Shown piece by piece: positions 1-8,878 of a DNA stretch of 64,000 nt. The stretch covers positions 1-64,000 of the forward strand of contig NZ_BSTF01000007.1 of the NCBI RefSeq assembly GCF_030269365.1, in the 5' to 3' direction. The notes below the pieces were generated by a model that saw only the letters and a list, made by a program, of their open reading frames with translations, did not search any database and was not told where the DNA came from. The stretch's first letter is position 1. Every line of letters begins with the position of its first letter. The DNA comes from Lentzea sp. NBRC 102530. Its GTDB lineage: Bacteria > Actinomycetota > Actinomycetes > Mycobacteriales > Pseudonocardiaceae. A program made the translations under genes and the position numbers.

Positions 1-697
<697 letters not shown>

Positions 698-748
698 TGC
701 GACCCTCCCCAGCTCGAAGACTGGTACCGCCCCAAGGGTAGCAACAAG

Positions 749-764
749 CTATATGTTTTTATAG
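749..764. promoter_or_regulatory. AT-rich inverted repeat upstream of clpC
   Basis: A perfect CTATA-N6-TATAG inverted repeat lies in the 67-bp gap between the upstream regulator gene (stop 765-767) and clpC. It is strikingly AT-rich for this genome. TATAGC on the minus strand could be a -10 element for clpC; no convincing -35 was found. An operator role is possible but unproven. Confidence 0.4.
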
Positions 765-1079
765 TTATCTCGCCCGGTCGCCGCTGGTGACTTCACGACC
801 CCAGCGCGCCAGGGCGAGCAGCGGCCCCTGGAGCCTGCGCCCCAGGGGGGTCAACCGGTACTCGCCCTCCCACTCCGCGATGCCGTTGGCGCACAACGCT
901 TCCAGGCGTGGCGCGAGCAGCGCGGGCGTCAGGCCGGGCACGCCCTTCAGCAGTTCGTGCTCGTCGGCGGGCGCGACGAGCAGCTCCCGCACCACGAGCA
1001 TCGTCCACATGTCCCCCACCACCTCGAGCCCTGCCGCGAGCGGGCAGAACTGGCGGTGTTCACCGTCCTCGGGCAGCAC
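765..1079 (-). CDS. HxlR-type winged-helix transcriptional regulator
   Basis: This 104-residue protein has the HxlR layout: an N-terminal Cys segment (FCPLAAGLEVVGDMW), a DNA-binding helix (LLKGVPGLTPALLAPRLEAL) and a wing ending in YRLTPLGRRL. The start is a GTG at 1079, only 6 bp after the stop of the preceding membrane-protein gene, so it probably ends the enediyne-type transcript. The GGGGAG upstream is about 10 nt from the start. HxlR proteins usually sense small molecules or redox state, so a cluster-specific role is plausible. It could instead act on clpC, which follows on the same strand. Confidence 0.78.
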   Translation of the reverse strand: MLPEDGEHRQFCPLAAGLEVVGDMWTMLVVRELLVAPADEHELLKGVPGLTPALLAPRLEALCANGIAEWEGEYRLTPLGRRLQGPLLALARWGREVTSGDRAR

Positions 1080-1085
1080 GCCGGA

Positions 1086-1634
1086 TCAGCTCCCCACTGT
1101 CGCGCACCCGCACTTCGCCTCCGCGCGTTCCTCGGCCGTCGGTTTGTTGTGCAGCACCATCGCGACCACCATCGGCACGAAGACGATCGCGTTGTAGAAC
1201 AGGTGCAGTTCCATCCGCGGCAGCACGAGCTGCAGCAGGCTGGTGGGCGCGGGGCGGCCGCCGAGGTTCGCGCCGGCGAGCGCCTGGACCAGCAGCAGCA
1301 GGTGCTCCAGGTGGTGCCAGACCTGGATGGCCAGCGCGATGGTCCACCAGGTGCGGCCCCGGCCCCGGAAACCGGGGCGCAGCAGGATCAGGCCGATCAT
1401 CATGACCAGCGCGTACCCGTAGTGCATCCACTCGGAGTGCACGAGCCACGGGAACGGCATGCCGAGCACTCCCCTGGCCTCCGGGAGCGGCATGCCGAGG
1501 AAGTACACCTGGAAGGCCTGGGCCAGGTGCTCGGCCCAGTGGGCCGCGACCACCACCATGAACACCAGCAGCGCCGCGCGGTGCCGTTCGGCGTTGAGAG
1601 ATCTGATCACCGGTCGATCCATGACGTGCGTCAT
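1086..1634 (-). CDS. Small polytopic membrane protein of the enediyne-type operon
   Basis: This 182-residue protein has about four or five membrane segments and no family I can name. The ATG at 1634 overlaps the thioesterase stop by 4 bp (ATGA), so translation is coupled to the polyketide genes. Visible motifs are HRAALLVFMVVVAAHWAEHLAQ near the N-terminus, the aromatic/His pair WWTIALAIQVWHHLEH in the middle, and a YNAIVF segment near the C-terminus. A clear paralogue lies at 19,113-19,550, at the other end of the putative cluster. The conserved WHHxE and AEHLAQ motifs could bind metal or quinone. A role in warhead tailoring, transport or resistance is inference only. Confidence 0.75.
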   Translation of the reverse strand: MTHVMDRPVIRSLNAERHRAALLVFMVVVAAHWAEHLAQAFQVYFLGMPLPEARGVLGMPFPWLVHSEWMHYGYALVMMIGLILLRPGFRGRGRTWWTIALAIQVWHHLEHLLLLVQALAGANLGGRPAPTSLLQLVLPRMELHLFYNAIVFVPMVVAMVLHNKPTAEERAEAKCGCATVGS

Positions 1635-2056
1635 GACACGGTCTCCTTTTCGAAGGCGGACAGGGCACGCGACAACTCGTCGGGGATCTGCACCGGTGAC
1701 ACACCGCTCGGAGTGCGGCGCAGGCACGACACGACCTGTGCGCCGCGGGCGACCAGGCTGCCGTCGCGGCGGAACTCGTAGTCCATCTCGACCCGGCTGC
1801 CGCGCTTGCGGCGCAGGGTCATCGCGATCTCGACCTCGTCGAGGGCGTAGCACTCGGAGAAGTACTCCATCGAGCAGGACACGGTCGCCAGCGCGAGCTC
1901 ACCGCGCCGCACCTCGCTGAGCACGCCGGGAGCGTGGTCGGCGAGGAACGCCTCGCGGCAGTGCCCCTGCCAGTGCAGGTAGTGGGCGAAGTAGACGTTG
2001 CCGACGAGGTTGGTCTCGTCGAACGTGACGCGGTGGAGCACCACGTACTCGCGCAC
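1631..2056 (-). CDS. Enediyne-type hotdog acyl-ACP thioesterase (E10/TEBC family)
   Basis: This 141-residue single-hotdog protein matches the thioesterases found beside enediyne PKSs (CalE7, DynE7, SgcE10), which release the linear polyene from the PKS carrier domain. The family signature is seen as RVTFDETNLVGNVYFAHYL (residues ~9-27) followed by WQGHCREAFL. Length is normal for the family. The start ATG at 2056 lies 1 bp after the PKS stop (2058-2060), and the stop overlaps the next gene by 4 bp. Context makes the assignment strong: it directly follows the PKS in the classical order. Confidence 0.93.
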   Translation of the reverse strand: MREYVVLHRVTFDETNLVGNVYFAHYLHWQGHCREAFLADHAPGVLSEVRRGELALATVSCSMEYFSECYALDEVEIAMTLRRKRGSRVEMDYEFRRDGSLVARGAQVVSCLRRTPSGVSPVQIPDELSRALSAFEKETVS

Positions 2057-2057
2057 G

Positions 2058-5000
2058 TCAGGCCACCTCCACGGCGACCGCGAGGACCGGATCGCCCAGC
2101 CCCGCCACCGCGGGCCGCGCGACCACCGCCACGACGGCCTGCCCCCGCAGCACGACGAGCCCGTCGTCGGTCACCTCCGCGATCTCCAGCGGAGCGTGCT
2201 GGTCGAGCCCGGCCCGGCCGAGCGCGGCACGCGCGGCCGCGACCCGTCCCGCGGCCACCTCGACGGGCTCGTCCAGCTTGCCCGCCAGGGACACCGCGAT
2301 CGCGTTGTCCGGCTCGAGCGGGGTGGTCGCACCCCACGCGACGCCGACGGCGTGGGGTGCGCGGGCGAGCAGGACGTGGTCGTGCGCCTCGGCGGCGACC
2401 CAGCCGTGCGTGTCGTGGTCGGCGCTCGCGACCACCAGCTCCACCCGCTGCGCCAGGTCGAGCTCGATCAGGCGACGGCTCAGCACCGGGCCGACGAGGG
2501 ACGCGGGCAGTGCCTCGTCCCAGCGGTTCGGTCCGATGGCGCGCAGCCGCAACCCGTCCCAGCGGGCGACCACGCCGGCCGAGTCCCGCACGTCCACGTC
2601 GAAGACGTAGTCGTCAGCGGTGTGCTCGCGTTCCACGGCGTGCACGTGCAGCTCCCCTTCCGGCCGGCGCCAGGCGGTGTAGCGGGTGGCACCGACGGGC
2701 AGGGCGCGGCGGTGGGGGACGCAGGCCAGCAGCACGTGCAGGACGGCGTCGTGGGCACCGGGGTCGCCCAGCAGGAGCCGCTGGTGGTGGAAGTCGGAGA
2801 ACCACTGGGTGCCGGGGTCGGCCCGGACGGTGGCGCTGACCTCGAACGCGGACAGCCGCTCGTAGGCGAGGAGGCGGCGGAAACGGCCCCGGTGGAACAG
2901 GAGGGGGCCGTAGAAGGGGTGGGCGCTCGCAGCCGTATGCGGAGCGGCGGTGGGCAGGGGGACGGTGGGTGCAGGTGCGGTGGGCGCAGCAGCGGCAGGC
3001 TGCGCAGCGGTGGGTGCAGCAACGGTGCGTGCAGCAGCGGCAGGCAGCGCAGCGGTGGGTGCAGCAACGGTGCGTGCAGCAGCGGCGGTGGGTGCAGCGG
3101 CGGTGGGTGCAGCGGCGGTGGGTGCAGCGGCGGTGGGTGCAGCGGCGGTGGGTGCAGCGGCGGTGGGTGCAGCGGCGGTGGGTGCAGCGGCGGTGGGTGC
3201 AGCGGCGGTGGGTGCAGCAACGGTGGGTGCAGCGGCGGCAGGTGCAGCGGTGAGCCGGTCAGCCCTCGCCGGTGCGCATCCGTCCAGCCCATCGGCCTCC
3301 CCCGCCTCCGGCACGTCCGCTGCTTCGCGGACCACCGCGGTGAAGCGGTCCGCCGTGTACCCGTCGCCGTCGTCGCGCACGGCGACCCGGACCGCACCCG
3401 CCCCGTCGTCGAGCGCCAGCACGCGGACCGAGCGCGTGCCCCGGTCCGGCACCGTGACGGGGCTGCGCAGGTCGACGTCCCGGAACTCCCACGCCTGCCG
3501 TTCGCCGCTCACCACGGCCACGGCCTGGGCCATCGCCTCCAGGCCGAAGACGGCGGGCAGCACCGGCACGTCCTGGACCCGGTGCTCGTCGAGGTACGGG
3601 TCGTCGCCGAGCGACAGTTCCGCGTCCAGCACCGCCTCGACGCCCGCGTAGCGGACCCTCGGGTCCTCGGTGAAGCGCAGGGACTGCGGTGGTGGTCCCG
3701 CCACGGCGACGGCCGGGGTCTCCGGGAAGCGGCCGGTGACCAGCAGCGTCACCGGTGCGCCGGGGTCGGTCAGCACGTCGAGCAGGGCGGGCGGGCCGTC
3801 CTGCGGGGTGATCGGCGTGATCCCGGCGGCGGTGAGGCCCTCGACGACGCCCATCCGCTCGCCCATGCCGACGCCGTCCCACAGCGACCACTCCACGAGG
3901 TGGTGCCGGCGGCCGGGGTGGGCTTCGGCGGCCGCCTCCACCTCCTCGCGCAGCCAGTCGTTGGCCACGCAGTATTCGGACTGACCCGCGAGGCCCGTGC
4001 GGCCGATGATCGAACCGAAGCCGACCACGAGCCTCAGCGCCGGTGCGGCGTCGAGCAGCAGCCGCAGGCCGGTGACCTTGGGGGCGAGGGTCTCGCGGAG
4101 GCCGTCCGCGGTGATCGCGCCCAGCAGCCGGGGCCGGTTCACGCCCGCGCCGTGCAGCAGTCCCACGACCGGACCGAACCCGCCCGCCTCGGCGACCGCG
4201 TCCGCCACCTGGGCCGCGTCCGTGACGTCGGCGCGCACGTACCGGACGGTGACGTCCTCGCCGAGGGCGCGCAGCGCATCGGCGACCGAGTCGGGCTCGG
4301 AGCGGCCCAGCACGACGAGGGTGCAGCCGGTCCGCCTGGCGAGCGCGGCACCGCACTCGGCGGTGATGCCGGCGGCGCCGCCGGTGACCAGGCAGACGTC
4401 GCCGGGGCCGAGCGGCAGGTCGCCGCCCCGGTCGTGGCGCCGGACGCGGGTGGTCACGTGGTCGGCGCCACCGTCGGGCCGCACGCGCAGTTCGCGGTAG
4501 CCCGACGCGGCGACCAGCCGGGGGTCGAGTGCGTCCTCGCGGACGTGGACGACCGTGACCGCGCACCCGTCGAGCTCGACCAGGGCGCTGCGGCCCACCG
4601 CGGCGGCGGCCGGGTGCCCGCGGTGGGCGACGAGCAGGCGGTGCGGCCGGAGTCCGGCGATCGCGACCAGGACGCGCGCCACCTCCTCCGGCCGCGGGTC
4701 CTCGAGCCACACGGCGAGGTTGCGCTCGCCCGGTGTTCCGGGGAGCGGGCCCGCGTCGTGCAGCCAGTGGCCGGGTGGCGCGTCGACCTGCCACGTGCCG
4801 GGCGCCGCCGCGGTCGGGTGCGCGGCGTCGGCGGCCGGGTCGAACGGCTCCCAGCTGTGCTCGAACGCCCGCACCCACCGCTCCAGCGCCGGGGGCGGGC
4901 CGTCGGCCGCGGGACCGGCCGCGGGCAGGCCCTCGAGCATCGCGGCGACCTCGCCGACGGTCACGTCCATCCCGAACAACGCGCTGTCCGGCGTGCGGCG

Positions 5001-7895
5001 GCCCAGCGCCCCGGCGATCATCCCCACCACCTGGACGACCTGCAGCGAGTTGAGGTGCAGGTCGCCGAGCAGGGTGCTCTCGGGCCTGACCACGGCCTGC
5101 GGGAGCTCCAGCACGCGGCTGAGCTCGGCGCGCACCATGCTCAGCGGGTCGGACTCCTGCGGCACCGCCTCGGTCCGGGGAGCGGGCACCTCCACCACGT
5201 CGTCGGCGTCCACGCCCGGCAGGTCCGTCTCGCACGGGTTGGCCAGCAGGTCGATCCCGGTGTCCAGGCCGAGTGGCCGGTGGGTGCGGCCCGCGAACCA
5301 CGCGCCGAGGTCGGCCGCGGAGCACGCGGCGAGCACGGCGGTGGTCAGGGCGTGCCGCCTCGGGTTCCCGCTGTCGAGGGACAGGGCGGTCGCGCCGGTG
5401 GACCGCGCCAGGCTGGTGAGCGTGGTGCCGGGGCCCGCCTCCACGAGCAGGTCGCACCTCTCGGCGAGCCGGGTCAGCGCCTCGGTGAAGCGGACGGGCA
5501 GGGTGAGCTGGTCGGTGAGCAGGCCGACGAGGTCCGTGTCCGAGGTCAGCGGCCTGCCGAGGACGGTGGAGAACACCGGTCGCGCGGGCGGCTGGAACGC
5601 CACGCCGGCCAGCGCCTCGCGCAGCGGCTGCGCCGCCGCGCTCATGGCGGTGCTGTGGAAGGCGTGCGACACGGGCAGCGCGGTGGCGCTCACGCCGCGG
5701 TCGCGGGCGCGGCGGACGAGCTCGGCGACCTGGTCGGCGTGACCTCCCACGGTGGTCTGGGAAGGGCCGTTGAACCCGGTGATCTCGAGGTCGAGTCCCT
5801 CGGCCAGGGCACGGGTGGTGTCCTCGTCGCCCGCCACCCCGGCCATGGTGGTGCCGGGCGTGCCGTGGTCCGCCATCGCCCGGCCGCGGGCGACGGCCAG
5901 CGACTGGGCCGTCGCCGGATCGAGCGCGCCCGCCCACACCAGAGCGGTCAGCTCACCCAGGCTGTGACCGACGGCGCCCACCGCGCGGCAGCCGGACGCG
6001 GTGAGCCACGCCAGTGCCGCGAGCGACTGGCGGACGACGGCGGGCTGGGCGACGGCGGTGTCGGTCTCGCCGTCGACGACGGCGACGCCCGCCTCCGGCA
6101 CGCCGAGCCCGTCGGCCCACGGGTCGAGCCGGGCGCGCACGGGCGCGGCCTGACCGGGCAGCAGCAGACCGACGCGACGGGGTGGCCCGGCGGCCAGGAC
6201 GGCGCCGGCGGCCTCGTCCACCAGCAGCTCACCGTCCCAGGTGGACAGTGCGGCACGGGCGGCGCCGGCGGCGTCCGCCAGGCGGTCCGCGGTGTCGGCG
6301 ACGAGCGCGCAGCGCACGGCCCCGGGTTCGCGCCGTTCGGCGTGCGCGGTGGCGGCGAGGTCGTGCAGTTCCGCGTCGCTCAGGGCGGGTGCGAGCCGGG
6401 CCAGCCGGTCGAGGCGGTCCTCCAGCACCGCGCGGTCGGCGGCGTCGAGCAGCACGATGTCGTACCGGGGCGGGGGCACCGCCCTGGGCAGTGGCACCGG
6501 AGCGGCGGGCCGCGCCGTCGTACCGCGCAGCACCACGTGGGCGTTGATGCCGCCGAAGCCCATGGAGGACACCGATGCGAGCGGTGTGGCCGTCGTCCAC
6601 GGCTCGGGCTCCTCCAGCAGCCGCAACGGCGTGCCGTGAGCGCGCAGCAGTTCGTGCGGCTCCTCCACGCCGGTCGTGGGCGGCAGCACGCGGTGGTGCA
6701 CCGCGAGCACCGCCTTGATCAGGCCCGCCACCCCCGCCGCGGCCTTGGTGTGCCCGATGTTCGCCTTGATCGACCCGAGAGCGGCGCGGGCGGCGCCCTC
6801 GCCGCGCGCCTGGCACAGCGCGGTGAGCTCGACCTCGTCGCCGACGCGCGTGCCGGTGCCGTGGCCCTCGACGAGTTCCACGGCGTGCGGGGCGATCCCC
6901 GCCATCCGGTAGGCACGGCTCATCGCGAGCGACTGGCCGTCCGCCTTGGGCCGGGTGAGGCCACCGGCCCCGTCCGACGACGTGCCCCAGCCGGCGAGCA
7001 CGGCGTAGGTGCGCACGCCTTCGCGTTCGGCGTCCTCGGCGCGCATCAACGCGACCACGCCGCAGCCCTCCCCCGGCAGGAACCCGGTGGGACGGCGGTC
7101 GTAGACGCGCATCTCGTCGACCGCGAGTGCGCCGGTCCTCGCGAACCCGACCAGTTCGAACGGGTCGAGGCTGAGGTCGACCCCGCCGGCGAGCGCGAAG
7201 TCGAGCTCACCACCCAGCAACGCGCGGCCCGCGGTCATCACCGACAGCAGGCTCGACGCGCACGCGCCGTCCACCGTGAACCCGGTGCCGTGGAAGTCGA
7301 AGTGGTTGCACACGCGACCGGCGATGGTGTTGGACAACGCCCCCGCGAGCGACTCGTCACCGGGCACGGGGAACGGCGCGCGCACCAGGTCGCCGAGCAA
7401 CGCGAGCGCGCGCCTGCCCTGCTCGGAGTCGACGCCGGCGCCGTCGAGCGCGGCCTTGGCCGCGCGCCGCAGGAACGGCCAGCGCAGCCGGAGTTGGGCC
7501 GCACGGGAGAACTCCCCGGTCATGGTGTTGCCCAGCAGCACGCCGACGCGGTCGCGGTCGAGGCCGCGGCCGTCGGGGAACCCGGCGTCCACGAGCGCGT
7601 CCGCCGCGGTCTCCAGCGCGAGCCAGTGCGCGTGGTCGACCGCGCGGTGCAGCGGTCCGGGCACACCGAACCGCTGCCGGTCGAACGACCAGCCGCGCAG
7701 CAGGCCCGCGTGCGTCAGGTACGTGCGGTCGGGGTCGTCGGCCGCGCCGATGTAGTCGCTCGACAGACGTGTCGCCGGCAGCCTGCGGAACCCCCGCCGG
7801 CGGCCCAGCACCGTCTCCCAGAGCCTCGCGGGGGAATCGGCGTCGGGGTACCGGCAGGCCAGGCCGACCACCGCGACGCCACCGGAACCGCTCAT
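2058..7895 (-). CDS. pksE: Iterative type I enediyne polyketide synthase (PKSE)
   Basis: This 1,945-residue protein has the enediyne PKS order. KS comes first with VDGACASS (Cys near 212), EGHGTGT and NIGHTKAAAG. AT has GHSLGELTAL (Ser near 644). ACP has DLHLNSLQVV (Ser near 948). KR has VTGGAAGITAECG near 1,170 and a YCVANDWL active-site strand. DH has DEHRVQDVPVLPAVFGLEAM near 1,437. A PPTase-like tail follows. Length is close to SgcE and CalE8. Two oddities: a ~100-residue Ala/Pro/Thr repeat insert (about 1,545-1,650) splits the DH region, and the tail lacks the usual PPTase acidic and Lys residues (GVAWGA where GCDVE-like is expected). The ATG at 7895 overlaps E5 by 4 bp. Family knowledge predicts a C15/C16 polyene product. 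Confidence 0.95.
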   Translation of the reverse strand: MSGSGGVAVVGLACRYPDADSPARLWETVLGRRRGFRRLPATRLSSDYIGAADDPDRTYLTHAGLLRGWSFDRQRFGVPGPLHRAVDHAHWLALETAADALVDAGFPDGRGLDRDRVGVLLGNTMTGEFSRAAQLRLRWPFLRRAAKAALDGAGVDSEQGRRALALLGDLVRAPFPVPGDESLAGALSNTIAGRVCNHFDFHGTGFTVDGACASSLLSVMTAGRALLGGELDFALAGGVDLSLDPFELVGFARTGALAVDEMRVYDRRPTGFLPGEGCGVVALMRAEDAEREGVRTYAVLAGWGTSSDGAGGLTRPKADGQSLAMSRAYRMAGIAPHAVELVEGHGTGTRVGDEVELTALCQARGEGAARAALGSIKANIGHTKAAAGVAGLIKAVLAVHHRVLPPTTGVEEPHELLRAHGTPLRLLEEPEPWTTATPLASVSSMGFGGINAHVVLRGTTARPAAPVPLPRAVPPPRYDIVLLDAADRAVLEDRLDRLARLAPALSDAELHDLAATAHAERREPGAVRCALVADTADRLADAAGAARAALSTWDGELLVDEAAGAVLAAGPPRRVGLLLPGQAAPVRARLDPWADGLGVPEAGVAVVDGETDTAVAQPAVVRQSLAALAWLTASGCRAVGAVGHSLGELTALVWAGALDPATAQSLAVARGRAMADHGTPGTTMAGVAGDEDTTRALAEGLDLEITGFNGPSQTTVGGHADQVAELVRRARDRGVSATALPVSHAFHSTAMSAAAQPLREALAGVAFQPPARPVFSTVLGRPLTSDTDLVGLLTDQLTLPVRFTEALTRLAERCDLLVEAGPGTTLTSLARSTGATALSLDSGNPRRHALTTAVLAACSAADLGAWFAGRTHRPLGLDTGIDLLANPCETDLPGVDADDVVEVPAPRTEAVPQESDPLSMVRAELSRVLELPQAVVRPESTLLGDLHLNSLQVVQVVGMIAGALGRRTPDSALFGMDVTVGEVAAMLEGLPAAGPAADGPPPALERWVRAFEHSWEPFDPAADAAHPTAAAPGTWQVDAPPGHWLHDAGPLPGTPGERNLAVWLEDPRPEEVARVLVAIAGLRPHRLLVAHRGHPAAAAVGRSALVELDGCAVTVVHVREDALDPRLVAASGYRELRVRPDGGADHVTTRVRRHDRGGDLPLGPGDVCLVTGGAAGITAECGAALARRTGCTLVVLGRSEPDSVADALRALGEDVTVRYVRADVTDAAQVADAVAEAGGFGPVVGLLHGAGVNRPRLLGAITADGLRETLAPKVTGLRLLLDAAPALRLVVGFGSIIGRTGLAGQSEYCVANDWLREEVEAAAEAHPGRRHHLVEWSLWDGVGMGERMGVVEGLTAAGITPITPQDGPPALLDVLTDPGAPVTLLVTGRFPETPAVAVAGPPPQSLRFTEDPRVRYAGVEAVLDAELSLGDDPYLDEHRVQDVPVLPAVFGLEAMAQAVAVVSGERQAWEFRDVDLRSPVTVPDRGTRSVRVLALDDGAGAVRVAVRDDGDGYTADRFTAVVREAADVPEAGEADGLDGCAPARADRLTAAPAAAAPTVAAPTAAAPTAAAPTAAAPTAAAPTAAAPTAAAPTAAAPTAAAPTAAAARTVAAPTAALPAAAARTVAAPTAAQPAAAAPTAPAPTVPLPTAAPHTAASAHPFYGPLLFHRGRFRRLLAYERLSAFEVSATVRADPGTQWFSDFHHQRLLLGDPGAHDAVLHVLLACVPHRRALPVGATRYTAWRRPEGELHVHAVEREHTADDYVFDVDVRDSAGVVARWDGLRLRAIGPNRWDEALPASLVGPVLSRRLIELDLAQRVELVVASADHDTHGWVAAEAHDHVLLARAPHAVGVAWGATTPLEPDNAIAVSLAGKLDEPVEVAAGRVAAARAALGRAGLDQHAPLEIAEVTDDGLVVLRGQAVVAVVARPAVAGLGDPVLAVAVEVA
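3078..3215. repeat. 15-bp tandem repeat inside the enediyne PKS gene
   Basis: The unit GCAGCGGCGGTGGGT (plus strand) is repeated about nine times almost perfectly, with degenerate copies on both sides (about 2,940-3,255). On the coding strand it encodes AAPTA-type pentapeptides. The period is a multiple of three, so copy-number change keeps the frame. It looks like a flexible linker that expanded by slippage. Confidence 0.93.
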
Positions 7896-8878
7896 GAGGT
7901 ACCCGCTGTCTGCTGGGGCACGGCCGTGCGCGCGGCCCGCATCCCGGCGGCCACCAGCACGATCCCGCGCAGCACGCAGGTGATCACCAGGGCGAAGAAG
8001 AGGCCGAAGGAGATCCCGGAGAGCACCAGCGCGGCGTAGACGGCGGCGCAGGTGACGCCGAAGACCACCTGGTTGCGCGGCGAGGACGGCGTGCTGCCGG
8101 GGTCGGTGATCATGTAGTTGGTGAACAGGATGAACGCGAGCCCTGACATGGGCACGAGGGCGCCGAGCAGCGAGTGGTCGAGCAGCAACCACCGCAGCAC
8201 GGCCTGCGCGGCGAACGCGCCCAGCCAGCCCAGGATCAACGGCATCTTGCCGGTGAGCTTCGCGTTGAGCATCGTGCCGAACATCAGGATCCCGAGCGGC
8301 AGCAACCAGTCCAGAGCCGTCACGGTGAGGTTCGTGAAGTGGTACGGCGGCGCGATGCTCACCCACGGGAAGAGCACCAGCACCACGGCGATGCCCGTGT
8401 TCGACGGGTTGAGCACGTGCCGCAGTTTTCCGTTGACCCGCAACCGGACGAGGTACTTGCAGCCGTTGCCGACCGCGATCGCGAACAGGTACGGCCACAG
8501 CGAGGTGTTGCCCCACAACAACATCCCGCACGCGAGGCCGGTGATGTGCGCGGGCAGCAGGAACACCACGAGCGAGCGGAACCCGCCCGCGTAGCCCGGC
8601 GTGCGGCCCTGCGCCCAGGCGTCGAGCCACTCGAACAGCAGTGCCGTGGCGTAGCTCATGAGCGCGGCGGCGATCGGCGTGATCGGCGCCTGCTCGAAGC
8701 CCAGCACGGTGTGGCCGAGGATGTTGAAGATCGTGATGGTGGTGGCGAAGCGGGCCAGCGCGCGGACGCGCTTGACCTCCGGTGGCACACCGGGTTTCGC
8801 CGTCGTGGCAGGAGGTGCGGCGGGCTGGGCCGCGGTCTCCGCCCGCTGGCCGAGGTCGGGTGAGGCCGTCGTGGTCAT
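7892..8878 (-). CDS. unbU: Enediyne biosynthesis membrane protein E5 (UnbU)
   Basis: This 328-residue membrane protein belongs to the UnbU/E5 family, which is always found with enediyne PKS genes and whose biochemical role is unknown. A soluble Ala/Pro-rich start (~40 residues) is followed by about eight hydrophobic segments. Recognisable family stretches are RLRVNGKLRHVLNPSNTGI and FTNYMITDPGSTPSSPRNQ, the latter resembling the RnfD/NqrB flavinylation region. The ATG at 8878 overlaps the stop of E4, and its own stop overlaps the PKS start, both by 4 bp. The name rests on family likeness plus position between E4 and the PKS. Confidence 0.93.
   Translation of the reverse strand: MTTTASPDLGQRAETAAQPAAPPATTAKPGVPPEVKRVRALARFATTITIFNILGHTVLGFEQAPITPIAAALMSYATALLFEWLDAWAQGRTPGYAGGFRSLVVFLLPAHITGLACGMLLWGNTSLWPYLFAIAVGNGCKYLVRLRVNGKLRHVLNPSNTGIAVVLVLFPWVSIAPPYHFTNLTVTALDWLLPLGILMFGTMLNAKLTGKMPLILGWLGAFAAQAVLRWLLLDHSLLGALVPMSGLAFILFTNYMITDPGSTPSSPRNQVVFGVTCAAVYAALVLSGISFGLFFALVITCVLRGIVLVAAGMRAARTAVPQQTAGTS

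Noticed and set aside
2940..3260. Possible CRISPR array or minisatellite outside genes
   Set aside because: The unit is 15 bp without spacers and encodes in-frame AAPTA repeats inside the PKS, so it is a coding tandem repeat.
1998..8039. 2,013-codon open frame on the plus strand
   Set aside because: It lies antisense to the enediyne PKS and reads as Arg/Gly/Gln/His-rich sequence without domains. It is open only because of the extreme third-position GC of the real gene.
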